DNA of 64,000 nt from Candidatus Aquiluna sp. IMCC13023 (lineage in GTDB: Bacteria; Actinomycetota; Actinomycetes; Actinomycetales; Microbacteriaceae): the NCBI RefSeq assembly GCF_000257665.1, contig NZ_AJKR01000001.1, forward strand, positions 62,001 through 126,000, read 5' to 3'. Below the pieces are notes generated by a model, which was given only the letters and a program-made list of their open reading frames with translations, made no database searches and was not told where the DNA came from. Shown piece by piece: positions 25,242-33,041 of the stretch. Position numbers and translations under genes: made by a program. Position 1 is the first letter of the stretch; each line of letters opens with the position of its first letter.

Positions 25242-27818
25242 TTGACGAAGAAACTGGTAATTGTTGAGTCGCCTGCAAAGGCGAAGACGATTTCCAAATA
25301 CCTAGGAAACGATTACGAAGTATTGGCATCGGTTGGTCACATCCGAGATTTGGCCCAAGCCAAAGAAATTCCAGCAGAAAAGAAAAAAGGCTCGCTCGGC
25401 AAGTTCTCAATTGACGTAGAGAACGACTTCGAACCCTTTTATGTGGTTTCCCCTGGCAAAGCCAAGACCGTCAGTGATCTAAAAAAGGCGCTAAAAAACG
25501 CCGATGAGCTCTACCTTGCTACTGATGAGGACCGCGAGGGCGAGGCAATCGCTTGGCACCTTTTGGAAGTCTTGAAGCCAAAGGTCCCTGTTCACCGAAT
25601 GGTCTTCAACGAAATCACAAAAGATGCAATCAATGCTGCCGCAAACAACACCAGGGAGCTGAACACCAACTTGGTTCAGGCTCAGGAAACCCGGCGGGTA
25701 GTTGATCGCTTAGTTGGCTATGAAATTTCTCCGGTGCTTTGGCGAAAGATAAATCGTGGACTGTCTGCCGGAAGAGTCCAGTCGCCTGCAATGCGAATGA
25801 TCGTTCAGCGCGAGCGCGAGCGTATCGCCTTTGTCTCCGCTAGCTATTCCTCCATCACGGCAAGTCTTGAGGCCGACTCAATTGGCTTTGAGGCGAAACT
25901 CACAATCCTGGATGGACAAAAGCTTGCTGGAACCAAGAGCTTCGACTCTAAGGGCATACTGGTTCAAGAGGCCTTGGTGCTCTCGCCCGAACAGGCTGCA
26001 GGTTATGCGGCAAAACTCAAAGGACAAGCTCTTAAGGTTTCAGCCGTTGAAGCAAAGCCTTCGACCAGAAAGCCATTCGCGCCCTTCACCACTTCCACCT
26101 TGCAGCAGGAAGCATCTAAAAAGCTCGGCATGAGTGCCAAGCAGGCGATGGACACAGCCCAGATGCTTTACCAAGATGGTCACATTACCTATATGCGAAC
26201 GGATTCACCTTCGCTATCTGGCCAGGCAAGCTCAGCGGCCATTGCTGCTGCCAAGGAGCTCTTTGGTGAGGAGTCGGTTGCTTCGGCGCCGCGTATGTAT
26301 GGAGCTAAGTCGAAAAATGCTCAGGAGGCCCACGAGGCTATTCGTCCTTCCGGAGAAAAATTCGTTCACCCAGATGACCTGAAAAAGGTTTTGCAGGGAA
26401 AATCACAACTTTTATACGAGCTAATTTGGAGAAGGACAGTCGCTTCTCAAATGGCGGATGCCAAGCTTTCAACCACGACAGCCAAGCTGCAAACTGAGGT
26501 TGACACCAAGGTTGCTGAATTCTCAGCATCAGGAACCGTGGTGCTGTTCAAGGGTTTCATGGCTGTTTACCAAGAAGCCCAAGAAGAAGGCAAAGAACCA
26601 GAGAGTGCCAAGCTTCCGGCTCTTGAGGTCGGAACAACTATTAAAATTGATGAAATTGCATCCAAGGACCACTCGACTTCGCCACCAGCCAGATACACCG
26701 AAGCTTCATTGGTCAAGGCTTTGGAGGAGCAGGGTATTGGGCGGCCTTCAACTTACGCTGCCATTATTTCCACCATCATTACCAAGGGCTATGTAGTCAA
26801 GCGCGGTAGCGCACTGGTTCCCGAGTGGATCGCGTTTACCGTGACTAGGTTCTTGGAAGATAACTTTGGAGACCTGGTTGACTACGCTTTCACGGCCAAG
26901 ATGGAGTCGGATCTCGACCGAATAGCCCTCGGCGAACTTGATCGCTCTGGTTGGCTCAAGAATTTTTACTTCGGGGAAACCGGATTGCAGTCAACCGTTG
27001 AGGGTCTTGGCGAAAGCGACCCCAGATCGATCAACACGTTCGAGATTTCCGAAGACATCAATCTTCGAACCGGCAAGTTCGGCCCCTACCTTGAAGTCGT
27101 GGAGAACGAAGAACGCAGAATTGTGAACATCCCTGCGGACCTAAGCCCAGACGAACTGACTGAAGCCAAAGCCATTGAACTTGTAAATGCTCCGCCGGCA
27201 AGCGACCGAGTCCTGGGCCAAGAGCCGGAATCGGGTTTGGACATCATCGTGAAAGATGGTCGCTTTGGTCCTTACCTAACGTTGGTTGATGAGGGCAATC
27301 CAAAGCCAAAGACTGCCTCTTTGTTCAAGACCATGGCCGTTGACACCGTCACTTACGAAGACGCCCTGAAGCTTATGTCCCTGCCAAGAGCCATCGGCAT
27401 CGATCCTGAAACTGAAACTGAAATCACCGCTCAAAACGGGAAGTTTGGTCCGTATCTAAAGCGTGGAACAGACTCTCGCTCGCTTGATACCGAGGAGCAG
27501 ATTTTCTCACTTGATTTGGCTTCAGCGTTGGAGATCTACAAACAGCCAAAGTATGGCGGGCGCCGCACAGCGGCTACTCCGCTTCGGGAGTTCGGCGAAG
27601 ACCCAGCCTCCAAGCTGAATGTTGTGGCCAAGACCGGACAGTTTGGAACATACGTTTCCGACGGAATTGTCAACGCAACCGTGCCAACCGATGAGCCATT
27701 AGACGAGCTAGCCAACGACCGCGCCTTCGAGCTTTTGGCCATTAGGCGTGAAAAGCTAGGGGTAGAACCAGGCGAAACACCAAAGACTCAGAAAAAGACG
27801 ACCAGAAAAAAGCGGTAG
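25242..27818 (+). CDS. topA: DNA topoisomerase I
   Basis: Type IA topoisomerase of 858 residues that relaxes negative supercoils. Toprim domain LVIVESPAKAKTISKYLG (5-22) and LATDEDREGEAIAWHLLE; the active-site tyrosine is in ITYMRTDSPSLS. As in other actinobacteria there are no zinc fingers; instead four TopA C-terminal repeats end in TGKFGPYLEV, DGRFGPYLTL, NGKFGPYLKRG and TGQFGTYVSDG, followed by a Lys/Arg tail. Start is TTG 25242 with TAGGAG properly spaced upstream. It follows the tad genes as Rv3646c does. Confidence 0.96.
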   Translation: MTKKLVIVESPAKAKTISKYLGNDYEVLASVGHIRDLAQAKEIPAEKKKGSLGKFSIDVENDFEPFYVVSPGKAKTVSDLKKALKNADELYLATDEDREGEAIAWHLLEVLKPKVPVHRMVFNEITKDAINAAANNTRELNTNLVQAQETRRVVDRLVGYEISPVLWRKINRGLSAGRVQSPAMRMIVQRERERIAFVSASYSSITASLEADSIGFEAKLTILDGQKLAGTKSFDSKGILVQEALVLSPEQAAGYAAKLKGQALKVSAVEAKPSTRKPFAPFTTSTLQQEASKKLGMSAKQAMDTAQMLYQDGHITYMRTDSPSLSGQASSAAIAAAKELFGEESVASAPRMYGAKSKNAQEAHEAIRPSGEKFVHPDDLKKVLQGKSQLLYELIWRRTVASQMADAKLSTTTAKLQTEVDTKVAEFSASGTVVLFKGFMAVYQEAQEEGKEPESAKLPALEVGTTIKIDEIASKDHSTSPPARYTEASLVKALEEQGIGRPSTYAAIISTIITKGYVVKRGSALVPEWIAFTVTRFLEDNFGDLVDYAFTAKMESDLDRIALGELDRSGWLKNFYFGETGLQSTVEGLGESDPRSINTFEISEDINLRTGKFGPYLEVVENEERRIVNIPADLSPDELTEAKAIELVNAPPASDRVLGQEPESGLDIIVKDGRFGPYLTLVDEGNPKPKTASLFKTMAVDTVTYEDALKLMSLPRAIGIDPETETEITAQNGKFGPYLKRGTDSRSLDTEEQIFSLDLASALEIYKQPKYGGRRTAATPLREFGEDPASKLNVVAKTGQFGTYVSDGIVNATVPTDEPLDELANDRAFELLAIRREKLGVEPGETPKTQKKTTRKKR

Positions 27819-27820
27819 CC

Positions 27821-28432
27821 GTGTTTATTACTTTTGAAGGAATCGACGGAGTTGGCAAGTCCACTCAGTTGGATCTACTCGAGACCTGGCTAAAAGCCAG
27901 GGGGCATGGAGTGCTGCGCACAATGGAGCCCGGCGGCACGGAACTCGGTCAAGAAATAAGGCACTTACTTCTCCACCGCAAGGGAGATGTCGCTCCAAGG
28001 GCAGAGGCGCTTTTATATGCCGCAGACCGAGCCCATCACGTTGCCACGAAGATTAGGCCGGCCCTAGAACTTGGCACGATAGTGCTTGGGGACCGCTACT
28101 ACGATTCTTCGATTGCCTATCAGGGTGCTGCACGGGAGCTCTCCGTAAAGGAAGTCCAGGACATCTCGCTCTGGGCTGTTGCAGGCCTCGAGCCTGACCT
28201 TACGTTTTTACTTGACATGCCAGCCGAGCAGGCGCTCGCAAGACGTGATGACACTGGAACTGCTCCGGATCGCCTAGAAAGTGAGCAGGTTGAGTTTTTT
28301 GCAAGGGCCAGGGATCAATATCTGAAGCTTGCGACCCAACCTCGTTTTGAAGTTATTGACGCGACCATGGCCATTCCCGAGATACATTCAGCGGTGATTG
28401 CCCGTATTGAAAAAGCGGGGCTCGGCAAATGA
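27821..28432 (+). CDS. tmk: Thymidylate kinase
   Basis: Phosphorylates dTMP to dTDP. P-loop FEGIDGVGKSTQLDLLE (4-20), DR(Y) motif LGDRYYDSSIAYQGAAR and the lid region ALARRDDTGTAPDRLE. 203 residues, normal. GTG start two bases after topA; the end overlaps the ATG of holB, so topA-tmk-holB form an operon. Confidence 0.95.
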   Translation: MFITFEGIDGVGKSTQLDLLETWLKARGHGVLRTMEPGGTELGQEIRHLLLHRKGDVAPRAEALLYAADRAHHVATKIRPALELGTIVLGDRYYDSSIAYQGAARELSVKEVQDISLWAVAGLEPDLTFLLDMPAEQALARRDDTGTAPDRLESEQVEFFARARDQYLKLATQPRFEVIDATMAIPEIHSAVIARIEKAGLGK

Positions 28433-29586
28433 CCTCCGGGGTCTTCGATCAGCTTTTAGGTCAGCCAGAAGCAATTGAGCAACTTCAGCGTACGGTTGCC
28501 GGCAAGCTAGAAGGTGTTCACCACGCGTGGCTATTTACCGGCCCGGCAGGTTCTGGCCGGTCTTTATTAGCCAAGGCCTTCGCTGCTGCGCTTCAGTGTG
28601 ACAATGCTGGCTGTGGGCGCTGCCAGCAGTGCTCCTTAACAATTGCCGGAGCTCACCCGGATGTATTGACCCTTGCCACCGAGCGGGTATTGATCAGAAT
28701 CGATGAGGTTCGTGAGCTGGTGCAAAAATCCGGGATGAATAGCACCATTGGTGATTATCGAATCGTGATTATCGAAGACAGCGATCGAATGACCGAGCGC
28801 ACCTCAAACGTTTTACTAAAAGCACTTGAAGAGCCCCAAGACAAAACAATTTGGATTCTCTGCGCACCAAGTGTTGCCGACCTGTTGCCAACAATCCGTT
28901 CCAGAACTATGAATGTGCTGCTTCGACTCCCAAGTGTCGAGGAAGTTGCTGAGCTATTGGTCCAGCGGGACAAGGTTGATAGAGATCTTGCAATTAGATC
29001 CGCACGCCAAGCCCAGAACCACGTTGGCATGGCAAGAAGGCTGGCGGTTTCTCAGGACGCAAGATCCAGAAGGGCTGAAACCCTGCGGGAGATCGCGGGC
29101 ATCACAAACCTTAGCCGGGCCATGGTTGCCGCTGAAAAGCTACTCGGCGTTGCCAAACGCGATGCCGAGGCGCTAGCTCAGGAACGAGATAAGTCCGAAA
29201 AGGAACACTTGATGCTCGCCTACGGGCTTGCGATTGACGAGAAGATCCCACCGAACTTGAGGCCGCAGTTCAAGGGCTTAGAGGAAAACCAGAAGCGAAG
29301 AAACACCAGAGCTCTTAGAGACGGTATCGATCGAATTTTCACCGACGCCGAGTCCTTTTTTAGAGATGTGCTTGCCCTACAGCTTGGTGCGAATGTGGAA
29401 ATGACTAATCCTGAGCTCGCCGATGACCTTCAGCTGAGGCAGCTGGGCACAAACGCGGTTGCAAGCATCGCTGTTTTAGACGCAATCACCGAATCTAGAA
29501 AGCGCTTGGCTTCAAACGTTAGAGACCTGCTGGTCCTCGAATCGCTTTGCACATTGATGATCCTGAGACGCGACCTTGCGGCTTAG
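28429..29586 (+). CDS. holB: DNA polymerase III delta' subunit
   Basis: Clamp-loader subunit of 385 residues. It has a P-loop-like GPAGSGRSLLAKAFAAAL (Lys replaced by Arg, GSGRS, common in delta' proteins), a zinc site CDNAGCGRCQQC (about 60-71), a degenerate Walker B VIIEDSDRM and the SRC-type sensor PTIRSRTMNVLL that supplies the arginine finger to DnaX. Overlaps tmk by 4 nt and the lipoprotein gene downstream by 11 nt. Pairing with DnaX elsewhere in the window completes the clamp-loader set apart from HolA. Confidence 0.92.
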   Translation: MTSGVFDQLLGQPEAIEQLQRTVAGKLEGVHHAWLFTGPAGSGRSLLAKAFAAALQCDNAGCGRCQQCSLTIAGAHPDVLTLATERVLIRIDEVRELVQKSGMNSTIGDYRIVIIEDSDRMTERTSNVLLKALEEPQDKTIWILCAPSVADLLPTIRSRTMNVLLRLPSVEEVAELLVQRDKVDRDLAIRSARQAQNHVGMARRLAVSQDARSRRAETLREIAGITNLSRAMVAAEKLLGVAKRDAEALAQERDKSEKEHLMLAYGLAIDEKIPPNLRPQFKGLEENQKRRNTRALRDGIDRIFTDAESFFRDVLALQLGANVEMTNPELADDLQLRQLGTNAVASIAVLDAITESRKRLASNVRDLLVLESLCTLMILRRDLAA

Positions 29587-31048
29587 GGCAGCTGTCATCG
29601 CTGGCGTTTTGTTGCTTGCCGGCTGCACTCCCACTCCAGCTCCCGATCCTGTTGCTGAAATCGAAAGCGGAGCCTTATCTCTTTATGAGCAGGTAATCAT
29701 TTGGGAAGACTGCGAAGACGGTTTTGAGTGCTCGGTTGTCGCTGCACCGCTTGACTGGCAAGCGCCCAACGGATCGTTGATCAGAGTCGCCCTTATGCGC
29801 AAGGCCGGAACCTCTTCGTTAGAACCGCTGCTTGTAAACCCAGGTGGACCGGGCTCCAGCTCGATCGAATGGTTGCTGGCTTCTTACGAGAGCCTCGGAA
29901 GTGATTACCTGCGATCAAATTTTCAAGTCATAGCCTTTGACCCAAGGGGGGTTGGGCAGACTTCACCGGTTGAGTGCAGCAACCTAGGCCTAAAGGATCA
30001 GCTTTTATACGGAAGCTCTCCCTACCGATTCGGAACCGAAGAAGACATTCAGTATTCGGCCGACTTGTCGTATCGCTTCGCACAGAGCTGCCAAGGGGAA
30101 ATGAGCACCGGTTATTACAACACTCAGCAGACCGCCAAGGATATGGAGCTACTGAGAATTCTTCTTGGCAGCGAGAGGCTAAATTATCTTGGTTACAGCT
30201 ACGGCACCGAGCTAGGAGCCACCTTTGCCGTTTTGTTCCCGGATCAAGTTGGTCTGTTTGTGTTGGATGGTGCAGTTGACCCAACAATTGATCCTGATCT
30301 GGCCCTACTGGGCCAGATAAAGGGCTTTGATAAGGCCCTCAGCGCCTATCTAGTCGACTGCTTCACCAGAGTCAGCTGCCCACTACCAAATGATATGGCT
30401 GAAGCTAAGGACACCATTGCTGGACTCTTGAGCTCGCTAGAAAATAGTTCGATGCCAACTGATTTTGATAGGGACCTGTCGCTATCGGCAGCCATCGCAG
30501 GAATGATTGTGACTCTTTACTCGCAAGACAGTTGGGAGTTCCTATCGATTGGGCTTGAAGAAGGTCTTGCAGGAGATGGAACGACCCTGTTACTACTGGC
30601 AGATTTTTATAACGACCGCGATGCCGAAGGCGGATATCTAACCAACTTGGTTGAGGCAAACTATGCCATTGCGTGTGCTGATGAAATTACTTACCCATTG
30701 CCAACCGCTGATCTGACAAAAGAAATAAGGGCTGCAAGCAAGGTATTCGGAAAGTACTTTGCCTATGGCGAGAGTTCTTGCGATGGTTGGGCAGCCGGTA
30801 TTGGAAACCAGAAGCTCGATTACAGGGTTGATTTACCAAATCCAGTAATGATCGTAGGTACTACCGGTGACCCGGCTACCCCCTACGAGCAGGCCGTTAC
30901 CCTGAGCTCGCTGATGCAGGGCTCTTACCTACTTACATTCGAAGGTGAGGGTCACACTGCTTATGGTTCCAGCGACTGCGTTGGCAGTGTCGTAGATGAC
31001 TACCTTGCCGGCAAAGCGATTTCAGTAGATTCTCTTTACTGCAGGTAG
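29576..31048 (+). CDS. Alpha/beta-hydrolase lipoprotein (tripeptidyl aminopeptidase type)
   Basis: A 490-residue secreted hydrolase. The signal RLRAAVIAGVLLLAGC ends in a lipobox with Cys17. Catalytic serine lies in YLGYSYGTELGATFA, oxyanion region NPGGPGSSSIEWLL, acid near VGTTGDPATPYEQA and histidine in FEGEGHTAYG; a C-terminal cysteine pair (SDCVG, YCR) is typical. This matches the SCO7095/SlpD-like peptidase S33 family that trims peptides outside the cell. TTG 29576 start overlaps holB by 11 nt. Peptide substrate is inferred from the family. Confidence 0.88.
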   Translation: MRLRAAVIAGVLLLAGCTPTPAPDPVAEIESGALSLYEQVIIWEDCEDGFECSVVAAPLDWQAPNGSLIRVALMRKAGTSSLEPLLVNPGGPGSSSIEWLLASYESLGSDYLRSNFQVIAFDPRGVGQTSPVECSNLGLKDQLLYGSSPYRFGTEEDIQYSADLSYRFAQSCQGEMSTGYYNTQQTAKDMELLRILLGSERLNYLGYSYGTELGATFAVLFPDQVGLFVLDGAVDPTIDPDLALLGQIKGFDKALSAYLVDCFTRVSCPLPNDMAEAKDTIAGLLSSLENSSMPTDFDRDLSLSAAIAGMIVTLYSQDSWEFLSIGLEEGLAGDGTTLLLLADFYNDRDAEGGYLTNLVEANYAIACADEITYPLPTADLTKEIRAASKVFGKYFAYGESSCDGWAAGIGNQKLDYRVDLPNPVMIVGTTGDPATPYEQAVTLSSLMQGSYLLTFEGEGHTAYGSSDCVGSVVDDYLAGKAISVDSLYCR

Positions 31049-31075
31049 TGCGCCTAAAGCCTTCTATCTGGCCCT

Positions 31076-31444
31076 CTATAGGTAAAGAGCTGCCATCAGT
31101 ACTGCAAATATCACGATAAAGATTGCAGGGGTCACAAACTTCACAACCTCTAGCCATGGGCGAAAGCTGATTATCCGCGATCGAAGAGCCGACTGACCTG
31201 GTAGCGCAGCTAGGTCGTCAATGACGGCCTGGGCCTGGGACGCAGCTGAGTACTCGGCTAAAGCACCGAGAATCCCTGAGGCTAGTAAAATTAGGGCAAA
31301 TCCATGAACCAAAAACATTTCGTATCCGGAAATGGTCGGAGTCGCAAAGGCGGCAAAGGCCAGCAGGGCCGTCGGCGCGAGCTGAGCCAAAATAATGTGG
31401 AGTCGGTTTTTTTGGAACTCGCGGATTAGTTCGGCTTCTGTCAT
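31076..31444 (-). CDS. Small three-helix membrane protein
   Basis: A 122-residue protein with three hydrophobic stretches, about 18-38 (IILAQLAPTALLAFAAFA), 46-64 (LVHGFALILLASGILGA) and 100-119 (KFVTPAIFIVIFAVLMAALY). A hydrophilic loop with an AxxR-type helix separates helices 2 and 3. I do not recognise a family. It is divergent from the DUF2236 gene and convergent with the lipoprotein hydrolase, so it is likely monocistronic. Confidence 0.7.
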   Translation of the reverse strand: MTEAELIREFQKNRLHIILAQLAPTALLAFAAFATPTISGYEMFLVHGFALILLASGILGALAEYSAASQAQAVIDDLAALPGQSALRSRIISFRPWLEVVKFVTPAIFIVIFAVLMAALYL

Positions 31445-31485
31445 GGTTAGTTCCTTTGATCGTATCTATAAGGTTAGGCAACACA

Positions 31486-32391
31486 TTGAAAAATAATGCC
31501 CTGCAGGAGAGCCTGTCGCGCAGATTCCGGAAACTCCTGTCTGGTGCACCCGATGGCATTCCTCCGTGGCTAGAAGTTGTTGCTAAGGGCGATGAGCCGG
31601 GTTTTTATTTGCCTACCGATGCGCCCTGGGTAGTACACGGAAATTTTTCAACGTTGGTTGGCGGCGTCAGAGCACTACTCATGCAGGCTCTTCACCCGGG
31701 TTCCCTTACCGGGGTGTCAGAGCACTCTCGCTATGAGCAAGACCCGCTCGGCAGGCTCTCTGGAACAATTAGGTGGCTAACGGTTACCACCTTTGGTTCG
31801 ATCGAAGCCATCAACGGTGAGGCCGGCAGAGTAAACCGCATGCACAAGACCGTGAGCGGCGAGTACCAGACTTCCACTGGCGAAACCAAAGGTTACCGGG
31901 CAGGAGACAAGGATCTGCTGCTTTGGGTTCACGTGGCTTTCATGGACTCATTCCTAAGAGCCCACCAGAACTACTCAAAGACCCCAATTCCTGGTGGAGC
32001 AGATTCTTACGTTGCACTGTGGTCAAAATCGGTTCAGCCTCTCGGGCTAAAAACAGCTCCGATGAGTGAAGCCGAACTTCTGGAAACCCTCGAAGATTTC
32101 AAGTCAAAGCTCACCGTCACCGATGACACTAAAGCAGTTATCAGCTGGATAAGAAAGGCACCGCTACCGCTTGTTGCAAAGCCGGTTTACGCGCTGTTGT
32201 TTCAGTCGGCGCTCGCCTCGATGCCGAAGGAGTACCAGTTGATGATTGGTATTAAACCTTTGCCACTTTGGTTCTTGAGGCCCGTCACTACATCGTTATT
32301 GAGTTTTATGCGGTTCGCTATCGGGCCAGAGTCTCCAATAGAAGACGCAGCTCTTGCCAGGCTCAGGCGAGCAGGCGCAATTACCGACTAA
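31486..32391 (+). CDS. DUF2236 (MpaB/latex-clearing-like) protein
   Basis: A roughly 300-residue protein of the DUF2236 family, related to mycophenolic-acid oxygenase MpaB and rubber oxygenase Lcp. Family marks are VVHGNFSTLVGGVRALLMQALHP, HSRYEQDPLGRLSGTIRW with the conserved His/Arg set, and LLWVHVAFMDSFLRAHQNY (heme-binding His region). Such proteins bind heme b in characterised members. I prefer TTG 31486 with AGG near 31477; a TTG at 31456 is longer. Substrate unknown. Confidence 0.85.
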   Translation: MKNNALQESLSRRFRKLLSGAPDGIPPWLEVVAKGDEPGFYLPTDAPWVVHGNFSTLVGGVRALLMQALHPGSLTGVSEHSRYEQDPLGRLSGTIRWLTVTTFGSIEAINGEAGRVNRMHKTVSGEYQTSTGETKGYRAGDKDLLLWVHVAFMDSFLRAHQNYSKTPIPGGADSYVALWSKSVQPLGLKTAPMSEAELLETLEDFKSKLTVTDDTKAVISWIRKAPLPLVAKPVYALLFQSALASMPKEYQLMIGIKPLPLWFLRPVTTSLLSFMRFAIGPESPIEDAALARLRRAGAITD

Positions 32392-32407
32392 ACTTTTGAA
32401 ACGACAC

Positions 32408-32480
32408 GCCACCCTAGCTCAGTTGGTAGAGCAGCTCACTCGTAACGAGCAGGTCAGGAGTTCGATTCTCCTGGGTGGCT
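32408..32480 (+). tRNA. tRNA-Thr (anticodon CGT)
   Basis: Complete cloverleaf without encoded CCA: acceptor GCCACCC/GGGTGGC, D arm with AGCTCAGTTGGTAGAGC, anticodon loop CTCGTAA (CGT) on a stem GCTCA/CGAGC with one terminal mismatch, and T arm CAGGAGTTCGATTCTCCTG. It decodes ACG. Its 3' half is copied 500 nt downstream. Confidence 0.95.
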
Positions 32481-32519
32481 CTCTACGAGATTCGCACCGC
32501 TAGGCGGATTTGAGACCAG

Positions 32520-32540
32520 GCCCCTCAACTACTGAGGGGC
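32520..32540. repeat. Perfect hairpin after tRNA-Thr
   Basis: GCCCCTCA-ACTAC-TGAGGGGC, eight perfect pairs with a five-base loop, 40 nt after the tRNA. There is no following T-run on the plus strand (AAAATG), so it may be a processing or stalling hairpin for the tRNA transcript rather than a classical terminator. Confidence 0.6.
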
Positions 32541-32551
32541 AAAATGTGTAG

Positions 32552-32626
32552 CTCAAGCAAAAACTCAAGCAAGCCGACATAGTCTGAACCACTGTGACAA
32601 ATCAGTGCACAGTCTTTACCTGTGCT
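32552..32626 (+). repeat. Direct repeat copy A (pairs with 32820-32899)
   Basis: Begins CTCAAGCAAAAA-CTCAAGCAA and continues through a GACA-rich stretch to CTTTACCTGTGCT. It aligns with copy B over 75-80 bp at roughly three quarters identity with small gaps. It contains two ACTCAAG-type motifs spaced 12 nt apart. Confidence 0.7.
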
Positions 32627-32642
32627 GCCAACAAAACAAAAA

Positions 32643-32789
32643 CTACTTGTCGTCCCACTGTGGATTGTCGGCGTCGGGTTTGCTGCTCTCTTCCGGTTGA
32701 TGCTTTTTGGATCTCACAACAAAAAGACTGAGCACAGTTGCGACCACCGCGCCCAGTACCAGTAGCACTAAAAGCGTTTCCAATACCAT
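32643..32789 (-). CDS. 48-codon single-helix membrane protein inside the tRNA-Thr unit
   Basis: ATG 32789 has AGGAG seven bases upstream, better placed than the ATG at 32795. The product starts MVLETLLVLLVLGAVVATVL (one membrane helix, about 4-25), then a basic RSKK stop-transfer and an acidic, Pro-rich cytoplasmic tail ending QWDDK. It lies between the two direct repeats in the attachment-like unit. No family recognised; small membrane proteins are common cargo of integrated elements, but an ordinary small gene is equally possible. Confidence 0.6.
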   Translation of the reverse strand: MVLETLLVLLVLGAVVATVLSLFVVRSKKHQPEESSKPDADNPQWDDK

Positions 32790-32819
32790 GGGCATTCTCC
32801 TTGTTTTAGACCTTACCAA

Positions 32820-32899
32820 CTCAAGCAAAAAACTCAAGTAATTTAGCTGACACAACCTAACAAACTGGGACACATCAGGACACAGTATTTACTTATGCT
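32820..32899 (+). repeat. Direct repeat copy B (pairs with 32552-32626)
   Basis: Begins CTCAAGCAAAAAA-CTCAAGTAA, then a GACACA-rich stretch ending ATTTACTTATGCT. Diverged copy of A, in the same orientation, located 40 nt before the tRNA-Thr 3'-half copy. Confidence 0.7.
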
Positions 32900-32940
32900 T
32901 TTCGGGAAAACACTTTGTTCTCGGGGGTGTGAATCTCTTT

Positions 32941-32980
32941 CGTTGCGAGCAGCTCAGGAGTTCGATTCTCCTGGGTGGCC
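32941..32980 (+). repeat. Copy of the 3' half of tRNA-Thr
   Basis: Matches 32441-32480 at 36 of 40 positions, including the entire T arm and the 3' acceptor strand GGGTGGC. No 5' half is present, so it is not a functional tRNA. Confidence 0.9.
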
Positions 32981-33029
32981 CTGCAGGGGCCCAAACCCTA
33001 GGCAAAACTTACTCAAGTGCTTGCCCCAA

Positions 33030-33035
33030 TAGACT
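33030..33035 (+). promoter_or_regulatory. -10 box of the proline-racemase-family operon
   Basis: TAGACT (TANNNT) ends 6 nt before the ATG at 33042, implying a leaderless transcript. Another ACTCAAGT motif lies just upstream at 33011-33018, in the -35 zone. Confidence 0.45.
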
Positions 33036-33041
33036 CGAGTC

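Larger units (their letters stand above)
32441..32980. mobile_element. tRNA-Thr attachment-like unit (500 bp)
   Basis: The 40 bases 32441-32480 (3' half of tRNA-Thr) recur at 32941-32980 with 36 of 40 identical. Such pairs are the att boundaries left by tRNA-targeting integrases. The enclosed 460 bp contains a diverged direct repeat, repeated ACTCAAG motifs and one small membrane ORF, and no integrase. I read this as the remnant of an integrated element or a tandem attachment scar; the mechanism is inference, the duplication is directly visible. Confidence 0.6.

Noticed and set aside
32643-32873. 76-codon version of the small membrane ORF starting at 32873
   Set aside because: The N-terminal extension runs over direct repeat B; ATG 32789 has a clear AGGAG at the right distance, so I used that start.
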